Source: Chitinophaga pinensis (GTDB lineage Bacteria; Bacteroidota; Bacteroidia; Chitinophagales; UBA10324). Taken from it: a stretch of 34,442 nucleotides of DNA. The position numbers were made by a program, and so were the translations under genes. Positions 8,161 through 15,874 of this stretch are shown here, in pieces. The DNA lies in contig CAMDDP010000031.1 of assembly GCA_945892775.1 (NCBI GenBank), positions 1 to 34,442 of the forward strand, in the 5' to 3' direction. Position 1 is the stretch's first letter. Every line of letters begins with the position of its first letter. The notes under the pieces were generated by a model. That model saw nothing but the letters and a program-made list of their open reading frames with translations. It did not search any database and was not told the DNA's origin.

Positions 8161-8868
8161 ATGGAAAAGGGCACTTTGTTTTTAATTCCTGCAACTCTTG
8201 GCGAAGAAGGATTGAGTATTATCTCACAAGAGGTGAAAGACATTGTTCAGCAGATAGATTTATTTATTGTTGAGAATGAAAAAAGTGCTCGTCGGTATCT
8301 CAGAAGTATTGGATATAAAAAAGAATTTTCTGAAGGCAGTTTGATTTTGATGGATAAAAATTATCCAGATAAAATAGATAAAAGTGTTTTTGATTATTTA
8401 GGGGAGGGGAAAGATGTGGGGTTGCTTTCAGAGGCTGGATTGCCTTGCATAGCTGACCCTGGAAACTATTGGGTTCAACATGCGCATAATTATAATGTAA
8501 AAGTAAAACCGCTCACTGGATCTAGCGCCATAATATTGGCGCTTATTGCTTCAGGGTTTAACGGGCAACAATTTCGATTCAATGGATATCTTCCTATAAA
8601 ATCTTCTGAGAGAATTAGCACTTTAAAAAAGATGGAAGAAATTTCAGTTTCTAAAAATGAAACTCAAATTTTTATTGAAACGCCCTACCGAAACAATGTC
8701 CTGTTGGACGATATTTTAAGAAGCTGTTCTTCAAAAACACAATTGTGTATTGCCTCAGAATTAACTCTTCCAGCAGAATTTATTAAAACACTTTCTATTG
8801 CTGATTGGAAAAATAACAAACCAGAACTTCATCATAAGCCAACAGTGTTTTTAATTTATTCAAAATAA
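8161..8868 (+). CDS. SAM-dependent tetrapyrrole-methylase-fold protein, short RsmI paralogue
   Basis: The 235-residue protein has the TP-methylase fold seen in the rRNA 2'-O-methyltransferase RsmI. The start is GTLFLIPATLGEE (RsmI has a TPIGNL-type loop), followed by LLSEAGLPCIADPG near residues 98-111, LTGSSAIILALIASGF near 121-136, FNGYLP, and FIETPYRNN near 175. It is shorter than RsmI and lacks its C-terminal extension. Bacteroidota commonly encode such a paralogue besides a true RsmI, and its substrate is not established. The cofactor-binding G-rich segments look intact, so methyltransferase activity is likely. It ends 10 bp from the convergent acylphosphatase gene. Confidence 0.85.
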   Translation: MEKGTLFLIPATLGEEGLSIISQEVKDIVQQIDLFIVENEKSARRYLRSIGYKKEFSEGSLILMDKNYPDKIDKSVFDYLGEGKDVGLLSEAGLPCIADPGNYWVQHAHNYNVKVKPLTGSSAIILALIASGFNGQQFRFNGYLPIKSSERISTLKKMEEISVSKNETQIFIETPYRNNVLLDDILRSCSSKTQLCIASELTLPAEFIKTLSIADWKNNKPELHHKPTVFLIYSK

Positions 8869-8878
8869 TTTTTGGGTA

Positions 8879-9157
8879 TTAATAGTGTATTTTGAATTCA
8901 ATAAATCCTTTAACAGTACCTTCTTGAATATTTAATTCATTGACTAAAGCATTTTTTGGTCCTTGTTTACACCATTCAATCATTTTATTTAATTGTTCTT
9001 CGCTTCCCTCTGCTTCAATAAAAACTGAACCATCAGGCATGTTCATGACATATCCTTTTATTTCAATTTCATTGGCGATTTGACAAGTTGATGCTCTGTA
9101 GCAGACACCTTGTACTCCTCCCGTCACTTTCAGCACCTTGTTTTTCCTATTCAGCAT
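8879..9157 (-). CDS. acyP: Acylphosphatase
   Basis: The 92-residue protein fits the small acylphosphatase family, which hydrolyses carboxyl-phosphate bonds such as acetyl or carbamoyl phosphate. Catalytic residues are present: Arg21 in VQGVCYR and Asn39 in GYVMNMPDGSV. The phosphate-binding loop usually reads GVGFR or GVGYR; here the second Gly is Cys18, an uncommon change next to the catalytic Arg. Downstream EAEGSEEQLNKMIEWCKQGP matches the family's second half. The upstream region holds a perfect small inverted repeat (9166-9181) and a promoter-like TTAATTTG (9232-9225 on the - strand). Confidence 0.93.
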   Translation of the reverse strand: MLNRKNKVLKVTGGVQGVCYRASTCQIANEIEIKGYVMNMPDGSVFIEAEGSEEQLNKMIEWCKQGPKNALVNELNIQEGTVKGFIEFKIHY

Positions 9158-9165
9158 GTTTTAGT

Positions 9166-9181
9166 TTAACCTAGTGGTTAA
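9166..9181. promoter_or_regulatory. Small perfect inverted repeat in the acyP leader
   Basis: TTAACC (9166-9171) and GGTTAA (9176-9181) are perfect complements around TAGT, 8 bp upstream of the acyP start codon. It lies between acyP and the divergent LytTR regulator gene, so it could be an operator or an RNA hairpin that shields the acyP start. Chance occurrence is possible at this length. Confidence 0.3.
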
Positions 9182-9245
9182 GGAAGATATTTTTATTTCA
9201 TAATGTAAAAATAAAATTCAAACACAAATTAAATAAATCTACACC

Positions 9246-9692
9246 ATGATAGTTCAACCAACTTTTTCAAATCAAACAATAACTACATTCTCAAGCCGTA
9301 TTAACTCCTTTATAAATCTGGAAACTAATAATTCAAGTGGGGGCTTAACTGATTATATAGTTTTAAAATCATTTAAAGAAGGAGCACTTGTAATACCTTA
9401 TACTAAAATTGTTCGTGTTGAGGCAGCTAAAAGTTATTCAATGTTCTACTTTGCTGATGGCACTCGTTTTTTTAGTTCACATAATCTAAGTTATCATGCG
9501 CGTCAACTAGACCCTCGTTTTTTTCAGCGCATACATAAATCACACATTGTTAATTTGAACATGATTAAAGAAGTGATTAATGACAAGGTGAAGAAAGTGG
9601 TTTTGACCGATGGTACTTTGATTGAAATTTCACGGAGAAAAGCTTCGAGATTTGTTCGCATTTTTAAATTGATGATGGCGGCAAGTTTCTAA
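9246..9692 (+). CDS. Stand-alone LytTR DNA-binding regulator
   Basis: The 148-residue protein consists of a short N-terminal tail (about 1-35) and a LytTR domain (about 40-145). Typical marks are a beta-strand start with IPYTKIVRVEAAKSYSMFYF, a middle block FFQRIHKSHIVNLNMIKEV, and a C-terminal VVLTDGTLIEISRRKA block, where the domain contacts DNA. There is no receiver domain, so it is not a classical LytR/AlgR response regulator; control must come from expression level, an unseen partner, or a ligand. It diverges from acyP and ends at a strong terminator, so it is probably monocistronic. Confidence 0.88.
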   Translation: MIVQPTFSNQTITTFSSRINSFINLETNNSSGGLTDYIVLKSFKEGALVIPYTKIVRVEAAKSYSMFYFADGTRFFSSHNLSYHARQLDPRFFQRIHKSHIVNLNMIKEVINDKVKKVVLTDGTLIEISRRKASRFVRIFKLMMAASF

Positions 9693-9719
9693 TATTTTTA
9701 ATTGGTTTGAATGATTTAA

Positions 9720-9747
9720 GGGGATTGGATTTTCAATCTCCTTTTTT
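9720..9747 (+). terminator. Intrinsic terminator of the LytTR gene
   Basis: GGGGATTG (9720-9727) pairs with CAATCTCC (9734-9741), with one G-U pair, around the loop GATTTT. Six T residues follow directly. The position 28 bp after the LytTR stop and the canonical shape make this a confident call. Confidence 0.85.
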
Positions 9748-9799
9748 ATTCTTGGAATCTTAAAATATTTTTCTCTGCATATTATTCTAGCAATAAAAA

Positions 9800-11026
9800 T
9801 TATTCAAAAGATAACCTAGTCGGGTTATTAATCTTTCGCATCATCGGAACCCACGAAGCCAAAAGCCCTATCCCCATAACTGTAAAAAATACTAATACGA
9901 AATCCATCCATTGCATTTTTACTGGGTAGGCATTTATTACAAATGTTCCACCACCAATTTCAATGAGTCCAAATTTTTGTTGAGCCACGATAAGAGTAAC
10001 AGAAAAAATAAATCCAAGAGTACATCCGATAAAGGAGAGTAAAATTCCTTCATATAAAAATATTTTTTTTATAGATGGCAAATCAGCCCCCATGACCCGT
10101 AAGATATTTATGTCTTTTCGTTTATCAATAATCAACATGGATAAAGAGCCAATAATATTGAACGCCGCTACAATTAATATGAAAGTAAGAATGGCATACA
10201 CTACCCATTTTTCAATTTTCATAATTGCATACAACGATTTATTTTGCTCATAACGATCAAGCACTTCAAATTTTTTACCACATATTTTTTTAATTGCTGT
10301 CTTTATTCGATCAGCATTGGCCCCTGGATTTAGGGCAATTGCAATAGATGAAACCGATGCTGGTTCATTCAATAGTGTTCGCATAAATTCAATCGGAACA
10401 AAGACATATTCCATGTCAAATTCTTGTTGAATGCTGAAACTTCCAATAGGGTGAATCATTTCACGGTTAAATGCATCTTCAGGATTTAATGCGTAACTAA
10501 TTCCTTTTTTGGGAATGTAAATAGATAGGTCATTAAAAGGATCATAGTAGTTTAAGCCTAAAGCCTGCTCAATTCCGGCACCTACCACAGCATATTTTGA
10601 ACCGTTATTGTTTAATAAAAATTCTCCATGAAACATGGAATTATTCAATGCATTTACTTGTGTGAAATTGCTGTCGACTCCACGAACCGTTGCGATGTAT
10701 TGTTTGTCGCCATAGCGGAGCAATGCTTTTTCTTCTAATTGTAGGGTGTATGCTTTTAGGCCATTCACTTTTATTAGTTCATCGTAGTGAATGGAATCTG
10801 CATTGAAGAATTTACCAGATGTTGGGGTTATCACTATCTCGGGATAAAATTTATCATAAAGAGAAACAACCAGGCTTTCAAAGCCATTAAAAACCGATAG
10901 CACCAATACTAACCCCATACTTCCTACTAACATTCCTAGAACAGAAATACCACTCAGCACATTTATTGCCTGGGTAGATTTTTTTGAAATAAGATAGCGA
11001 CGCGCAAATAAGGATGGAAGATGCAT
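9800..11026 (-). CDS. FtsX-like ABC permease, LolC/LolE-type
   Basis: The 408-residue protein has the four-helix FtsX permease layout: one N-terminal helix (INVLSGISVLGMLVGSMGLVLVLSVFNGFESL), a large periplasmic domain of about 220 residues, then three C-terminal helices (WVVYAILTFILIVAAFNIIG, ILLSFIGCTLGFIFSVTLIV, FVLVFFTVMGIGLLASWVP). The cytoplasmic loop LSMLIIDKRKDINILRVMGA is the family's coupling motif. LolC/LolE proteins pull lipoproteins out of the inner membrane with the ATPase LolD. No LolD gene is beside it, so the ATPase must be encoded elsewhere. It follows rbfA after a 9-bp gap in the same operon. Another MacB-like function cannot be excluded. Confidence 0.88.
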   Translation of the reverse strand: MHLPSLFARRYLISKKSTQAINVLSGISVLGMLVGSMGLVLVLSVFNGFESLVVSLYDKFYPEIVITPTSGKFFNADSIHYDELIKVNGLKAYTLQLEEKALLRYGDKQYIATVRGVDSNFTQVNALNNSMFHGEFLLNNNGSKYAVVGAGIEQALGLNYYDPFNDLSIYIPKKGISYALNPEDAFNREMIHPIGSFSIQQEFDMEYVFVPIEFMRTLLNEPASVSSIAIALNPGANADRIKTAIKKICGKKFEVLDRYEQNKSLYAIMKIEKWVVYAILTFILIVAAFNIIGSLSMLIIDKRKDINILRVMGADLPSIKKIFLYEGILLSFIGCTLGFIFSVTLIVAQQKFGLIEIGGGTFVINAYPVKMQWMDFVLVFFTVMGIGLLASWVPMMRKINNPTRLSFE

Positions 11027-11035
11027 GATGACTTT

Positions 11036-11383
11036 TTACTTCTTATTCTTTTTTAATAATTCTTCCAATCGAAATACATTATCCAATGTGTCATCTAATC
11101 TAAATTCTAATTCGGGAACGTGGCGAACCTGGTGGCGAATTTCATGACCTAATTGTCCCCTTAAATCATGCATTTTTTCAGTCAGCATTTCTAAAAATTT
11201 ATCTGGTTCTTTGATGTTAAATAAACTTAGGTAAACTCTGGCAATCATCAAGTCTGGAGTTACATCTACTGATGTAATGGTGACCATGCCACCGTTATGG
11301 GTACTTGTTCCACTGCGCTGAAATAAAGTGCTTAGCTCTTTTCGAATCAGTTCGCCTATTTTTTTTTGTCGAATGTTGTTCAT
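11036..11383 (-). CDS. rbfA: 30S ribosome-binding factor RbfA
   Basis: The 115-residue protein has the KH-like RbfA fold: N-terminal helix RQKKIGELIRKELSTLFQR, then a strand block VTITSVDVTPDLMIARVYLSLF, and the HQVRHVPELEFRLDDTLDN motif near the end. RbfA binds the 5' part of 16S rRNA and helps late 30S assembly, especially in the cold. Length is normal. It is the first gene of an rbfA-permease pair and is transcribed away from the MsbA-like ABC exporter across a 49-bp gap containing an inverted repeat. Confidence 0.93.
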   Translation of the reverse strand: MNNIRQKKIGELIRKELSTLFQRSGTSTHNGGMVTITSVDVTPDLMIARVYLSLFNIKEPDKFLEMLTEKMHDLRGQLGHEIRHQVRHVPELEFRLDDTLDNVFRLEELLKKNKK

Positions 11384-11397
11384 AATAATTGTGCGAA

Positions 11398-11427
11398 TGT
11401 AAAGTTAATCTTAGTGCTAACTTTACA
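11398..11427. promoter_or_regulatory. Perfect 10-bp inverted repeat forming a symmetric divergent promoter region
   Basis: TGTAAAGTTA (11398-11407) and TAACTTTACA (11418-11427) are perfect reverse complements with a 10-bp spacer, centred in the 49-bp gap between rbfA and the ABC exporter. Read outward on each strand, each arm gives TAACTTTA, one base from the Bacteroidota -7 element TAnnTTTG, pointing at the gene on that side. The symmetry may therefore reflect two mirror-image promoters, or an operator controlling both. Confidence 0.6.
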
Positions 11428-11432
11428 CCCGA

Positions 11433-13256
11433 ATGAAAAAATTAAATTCGCTACTTAAATATGCCAGGCCTTACTGGGTAAACATTTTGTTAAATATATT
11501 ATTTAATGTTATCTCTAATGTTTTCTCAGTCTTCAGCATGGCTATGCTGTTCCCATTTTTGCAAGTGCTTTTTAAGCAAGTGAAACCTCCGGTTATTGAT
11601 CCAGGATTTCATGTATCTGTTAATGGGCTGTTGAATTATTTTAATTATAAACTTGGAGTCATTATAGATGAAAATGGAGCTATTCAAGCACTTGTGTTTT
11701 TATGTTTATGTGTTTTGGTTTTATTCTTCTTTAAAAATTTGTCGCGATTTGCGGCGCTTTATTTTGTTGCGCCCATGAGGCACGGGGTTATCCGCAATAT
11801 TAGGAATAATGTTTTTAATAAAATATTAGCTCTACCAGTTTCATTTTTCACAGAAGAAAGAAAAGGCGATATTATTTCCAGGTGTACAACAGATGTGCAG
11901 GAAATTGATTGGTCAATTATGAATTTTATTGAAAGTTTATTTAAAGAACCCGTGGCTATTTTGGTATCACTTGGAGCAATGATCTATATAAGTCCACAAC
12001 TCACTTTGTTTGTATTAATCATTCTGCCAGTTACCGGATTAATCATTGGACGAATAGGGCGACTATTAAAACGACAATCAGTAAAAGGGCAACAATTATT
12101 GGGTGATTTACTTTCACTGTTAGATGAAACTATTTCGGGAAATAGAATCGTTAAAGCTTTTAGGGCAGAAAATTACCTTCAGAATAAATTTGGTGAAGAC
12201 AATATGAAATACTATCGATTGTCGAAAAGTATGCAACGAAAAAAAGATTTGTCGTCTCCACTTTCTGAATTTTTAGGCATTTCGGTAGTAGTGATGGTTT
12301 TATATTATGGTGGAAAATTGGTTTTAGAAAACAATCAATCCTTACAAGCAGCTGCCTTTATTAATTTTGTTGTCATCTTCTCACAGATAATTAATCCTGC
12401 CAAATCTCTTTCTGCTGCATATTATAATATTCAAAAGGGAATGGCTTCGGCTGATCGCATTCAACATATTATGGATGCAGAAATAAAAATTATTGAAAAG
12501 GAAGATCCTAAAAGCATAAGCACTTTTAACCAAAGTATTGAGTTCCGAAATATTGGTTTCAGTCATACAAATGGAAAAGCAGTTTTACACAATGTTAATT
12601 TGACTATACAGAAAGGGAAGATGATTGCCTTGGTTGGCCCATCTGGGGCTGGTAAATCAACTATAGCTGATATGCTCCCACGATTTTATGATCCAGTTGA
12701 GGGGGCGGTTTTTTTAGATGGAAATGATTTACGCGATTTCAAACTTCAAGATTTAAGAAGTCTATTCGGTATGGTAACACAAGATGCTGTGCTATTTAAT
12801 GATACATTATTTAACAACATCGCTTTTGGTTTAAGTGGCATTACAGAAGAAGAAGTTATTCGGGCTGCTAAAGTTGCTAATGCGCACAACTTCATAATAA
12901 AAAAGGACCAAGGCTATCAAACTATTATAGGTGACAGAGGGAACAGATTGAGTGGTGGCGAGCGACAAAGAATAACAATTGCTAGGGCCGTGCTTCGTAA
13001 CCCACCAATATTAATTTTAGATGAAGCAACTTCATCGCTTGATACCGAATCAGAACAATTGGTGCAGGAAGCGTTAAATAATTTATTGAAAGACCACACG
13101 GCAGTAGTGATAGCCCATCGACTTTCAACCGTGCAGCATGCTGATGAAATTATTGTTTTAAATCAAGGAAGAATTGAAGAGCGTGGAACTCATGCCGAAC
13201 TTATTAAACAGGATGGTTTATATAGAAAGTTAGTGGACTTGCAGGCTTTTGCCTAA
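11433..13256 (+). CDS. MsbA-like ABC exporter (fused membrane and ATPase domains)
   Basis: The 607-residue protein is a half-size exporter: six membrane helices in about residues 1-330, then an ATPase domain. The ATPase has Walker A GPSGAGKST (about 402), Q-loop GMVTQDAVLF, signature LSGGERQR (about 506), Walker B ILILDEATSSLD (about 525) and the switch histidine in IAHRLST. It works as a homodimer, and MsbA relatives flip lipid A or other lipids across the inner membrane. The LPS-transport genes nearby make lipid export plausible but do not prove it. Its ATG lies 6 bp past the inverted repeat, so the transcript would be nearly leaderless. It converges on the OstA-like gene. Confidence 0.93.
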   Translation: MKKLNSLLKYARPYWVNILLNILFNVISNVFSVFSMAMLFPFLQVLFKQVKPPVIDPGFHVSVNGLLNYFNYKLGVIIDENGAIQALVFLCLCVLVLFFFKNLSRFAALYFVAPMRHGVIRNIRNNVFNKILALPVSFFTEERKGDIISRCTTDVQEIDWSIMNFIESLFKEPVAILVSLGAMIYISPQLTLFVLIILPVTGLIIGRIGRLLKRQSVKGQQLLGDLLSLLDETISGNRIVKAFRAENYLQNKFGEDNMKYYRLSKSMQRKKDLSSPLSEFLGISVVVMVLYYGGKLVLENNQSLQAAAFINFVVIFSQIINPAKSLSAAYYNIQKGMASADRIQHIMDAEIKIIEKEDPKSISTFNQSIEFRNIGFSHTNGKAVLHNVNLTIQKGKMIALVGPSGAGKSTIADMLPRFYDPVEGAVFLDGNDLRDFKLQDLRSLFGMVTQDAVLFNDTLFNNIAFGLSGITEEEVIRAAKVANAHNFIIKKDQGYQTIIGDRGNRLSGGERQRITIARAVLRNPPILILDEATSSLDTESEQLVQEALNNLLKDHTAVVIAHRLSTVQHADEIIVLNQGRIEERGTHAELIKQDGLYRKLVDLQAFA

Positions 13257-13300
13257 AAAAAACTGAAATCTAATTTTTTGGAGAGGAATAAAAAAGACAC

Positions 13301-14806
13301 TTAATTCTTTCTTAATTCTTCTTTGTTTTTCGGCCTAATATTTTCCAGCCATATAAATTTTTTAAGTTTTAATTCGTCTTTTGGGGCTTGATTAATTGGA
13401 TACATGGTTCCATTAGGTTTCGATAAAAATTTTATCCGATTCACTTTACTTGAGTCGGTATAAATAACCATGTTATTACAAATAATTTTATTCACACCAA
13501 TGAAGGCGGAACTGTCATCTTGCGCATAATAAACACTTTCTCCATTGCCTTCAATAAGCATATGATGCAACTTTCCTTTTTCAAAAAAACCAGTTATGTT
13601 TTTTCCTTTTGCTTGGTTAAATAGTCCGGAGTCGACCTGACTGACCATGAACGATGATTTTATCAATTCAAATTTGCTCACTTCATGATTTTTCAAACGA
13701 ATGCGAACAGTATCCGCTTTCATTTGATTTCCGGCCATCCATAACACTGGATTTTGATACAGTCGAAATATGGAATCAACATCTGAATAATACAATGAAT
13801 CACAAATTGCTTGCATATCACTTTTAAAAATTTTAACTTTATGGTAAGCTGAAAACTTTCTCTTTTCAGTTGCTAGATCTTTCGTTGAATGAAGTGTGTC
13901 AGCACTCATAAATAAAGAATCGTCACCAATTTTAGAAATAAAAAGCGTGTGACCTGTGGCCAAAATATCATTGGTAGAATTATTGAACCAAGCTCGATCT
14001 GCTAGAATGTTTAAATGTTGGGCGGTGTCTTTCCAGTTTATATTTCCTTTTGTTTTTCCAGTTTCCGTTTTATTATTAAACCAGATGGAATCTGCCATTA
14101 GAATTTGTGTTCGATTTATAAGAATTGTTTTGGTATTAAATTCAGCATTATCAGAAGCAGTATTATAAAATCCTCCTTCACAAAAAATAATTGAGCTATC
14201 TGTTTTTATTTTAGTTGGGCCTAAAAAAAAAGCAGTTCTTTTATTAGTGTTGAATCGTAATGTGTCGGCGGATAGACTGTATTGTGGTGAAATGATTACC
14301 ACATCTTTTTTAAAATATACATCATTCGTACTGGAATAGTAATATCCAATTTCACTGGTGAGAACAGTAGTATCGCTGGTTAATATTCCACCTGTTGTAT
14401 AAGTAGCAATTTTTGTATTCAAATTATAATCAAGTGCGGATGTTTTTAAAATAAATTTTGAATCAGTCATTTTTACATTGCCAGTTAATAGTGCTGTGCG
14501 ATTTTTTCCATCATAAAATAAATGGTTGGCTTGAATCTCAACTGTATCTTGACGAATGACTACATTACCGGTTGCTTCTAAACTATTATCGTCTTCATTT
14601 AAAATGGCTTTGTTGCAGAATAAAAAAACTTCATCTTGTTGCAATTTTACATTGCCAGTTAATGTTTTCATTTTTACCTTTCCAAAGTCATTAAATTCAA
14701 ACTCATCAGCACCCAAAATTTTTATTTGGGAGCCTTGTGAATAGGAAAAATGCGAGATACTGGAAAGGAAAATTAAAAGATAAAAATATGTTAGAAGCTT
14801 ATACAA
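13301..14806 (-). CDS. OstA-like (LptA-family) periplasmic LPS-transport protein
   Basis: The 501-residue protein begins with a signal peptide (YKLLTYFYLLIFLSSISHFSYSQG) and then repeats the LptA/OstA beta-jellyroll pattern: TLTGNVKLQQDEVFLFCNKA, EATGNVVIRQDTVEIQANHL, LLTGNVKMTDSKFILKTSAL and later copies. LptA-type jellyrolls form the periplasmic bridge that carries LPS from LptBFG to LptD. At 501 residues it is much longer than a simple LptA, as is usual for Bacteroidota OstA-like proteins. The only in-frame start near the signal peptide is TTG (14806-14804), 11 bp after the MlaD stop, so it is third in the operon amidase-MlaD-OstA. Confidence 0.85.
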   Translation of the reverse strand: MYKLLTYFYLLIFLSSISHFSYSQGSQIKILGADEFEFNDFGKVKMKTLTGNVKLQQDEVFLFCNKAILNEDDNSLEATGNVVIRQDTVEIQANHLFYDGKNRTALLTGNVKMTDSKFILKTSALDYNLNTKIATYTTGGILTSDTTVLTSEIGYYYSSTNDVYFKKDVVIISPQYSLSADTLRFNTNKRTAFFLGPTKIKTDSSIIFCEGGFYNTASDNAEFNTKTILINRTQILMADSIWFNNKTETGKTKGNINWKDTAQHLNILADRAWFNNSTNDILATGHTLFISKIGDDSLFMSADTLHSTKDLATEKRKFSAYHKVKIFKSDMQAICDSLYYSDVDSIFRLYQNPVLWMAGNQMKADTVRIRLKNHEVSKFELIKSSFMVSQVDSGLFNQAKGKNITGFFEKGKLHHMLIEGNGESVYYAQDDSSAFIGVNKIICNNMVIYTDSSKVNRIKFLSKPNGTMYPINQAPKDELKLKKFIWLENIRPKNKEELRKN

Positions 14807-14817
14807 TGTGGTTGCAC

Positions 14818-15813
14818 TTATTTCTTTGATGCAGTTGAATCTGATTCTCTATTTTTATTATGCCTGCCAAATATTGAGAAATGAACATAGTTATCTGGAT
14901 TTAATTTCATGTCTTTCATTAATAAATCGAGATCTAAGCTTGTTTTTTCTAGATTCATATAAAGTTTTTCATCATTTATTAAAAGTCCAAGGGATCCCTC
15001 TCCTTTATTAATTTTCTCAAGAATAACGGCAACATTTTCAAGCGCCAATTGTGCATTCGATATTACTTGTTTTAAATTCGATTTTGCTAGTGTGTCAGTA
15101 ATGTTATTGAGGTTTGATAGTACTGCTGAAATGTTGTTTTCATTGTTCTTCAACATTAATGTAATGCTTTCAATGTTTCCAAAGATGCGATCAATTCGTG
15201 AAGTGTTTTGCACTAACAAGTCTTCTACATTTGCAGCAGATTTATTTATATGATTCAAAGTGGAGGTGATACTAGTAACACTTTTTTTAATATCATTTGT
15301 TGTTTGTTCATTAAATATTGTTCTGATAATAGTAAGTACTGAATCAATGGAGGAAAGAAGATTTTCCGCTTTTTGTTTTACAGGTAGTAATTCAGCTGTA
15401 ACACTTTTTGTTAAACTTTCTTGCATGGCTGAAGCTAAAGTGTCGCCATTCTGATAAAAAATAGTTGTGTCGCTTAGTTCTAAATTTATGGCTTTTGTTC
15501 CGAGTAAATCGGAAGAAACAATTCTTGCCACAGTTCCTTTTGGGAGTTTGAAATCTTCGTCAACAGTAAATTCAACAATTATACCCCCTTGTTTTCCTTT
15601 TTCTAAAACAAGATTGGTTACGCGACCAACATTTAGTCCCTTTATTTTTATAAAGTTTGAAAGACCAAGGCCATCTACTTCATCATAACGAGCATAATAT
15701 GTATCGGTACTGCTAAAGACATCGGTCCCTTTCAAAAAATTATATCCTATTATAAATAATAAAATGGCAACGGCTGTCAGCACTCCAATTTTTAATTCGT
15801 TAGATATTTTCAA
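14818..15813 (-). CDS. MlaD-family MCE-domain lipid-transport protein
   Basis: The 331-residue protein has one N-terminal membrane helix (IGVLTAVAILLFIIGYNFL), then an MCE domain at about 37-110 (YARYDEVDGLGLSNFIKIKG, then GRVTNLVL, DFKLPKGTVARIVSSDLLG). A long coiled-coil-like region with many Asn/Ser follows to about 290. MCE proteins form hexameric tunnels for phospholipids in the periplasm, with an MlaE/MlaF ABC complex in the inner membrane. No mlaE or mlaF gene is adjacent. The start MKISNELKIG matches the family's usual start, but the codon is TTG (15813-15811), not ATG. It lies between the amidase gene and the OstA-like gene. Confidence 0.88.
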   Translation of the reverse strand: MKISNELKIGVLTAVAILLFIIGYNFLKGTDVFSSTDTYYARYDEVDGLGLSNFIKIKGLNVGRVTNLVLEKGKQGGIIVEFTVDEDFKLPKGTVARIVSSDLLGTKAINLELSDTTIFYQNGDTLASAMQESLTKSVTAELLPVKQKAENLLSSIDSVLTIIRTIFNEQTTNDIKKSVTSITSTLNHINKSAANVEDLLVQNTSRIDRIFGNIESITLMLKNNENNISAVLSNLNNITDTLAKSNLKQVISNAQLALENVAVILEKINKGEGSLGLLINDEKLYMNLEKTSLDLDLLMKDMKLNPDNYVHFSIFGRHNKNRESDSTASKK

Positions 15814-15874
15814 ATCCGTTGTATTATTTGTTTTGTCAAAAATAAACTTTCTATGGAGCTATTGGAGAACAAAA

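Noticed and set aside
8161-8868. Direct call as rsmI
   Set aside because: The protein is shorter than RsmI and lacks the TPIGNL loop and C-terminal extension; it is a paralogue of unknown substrate.
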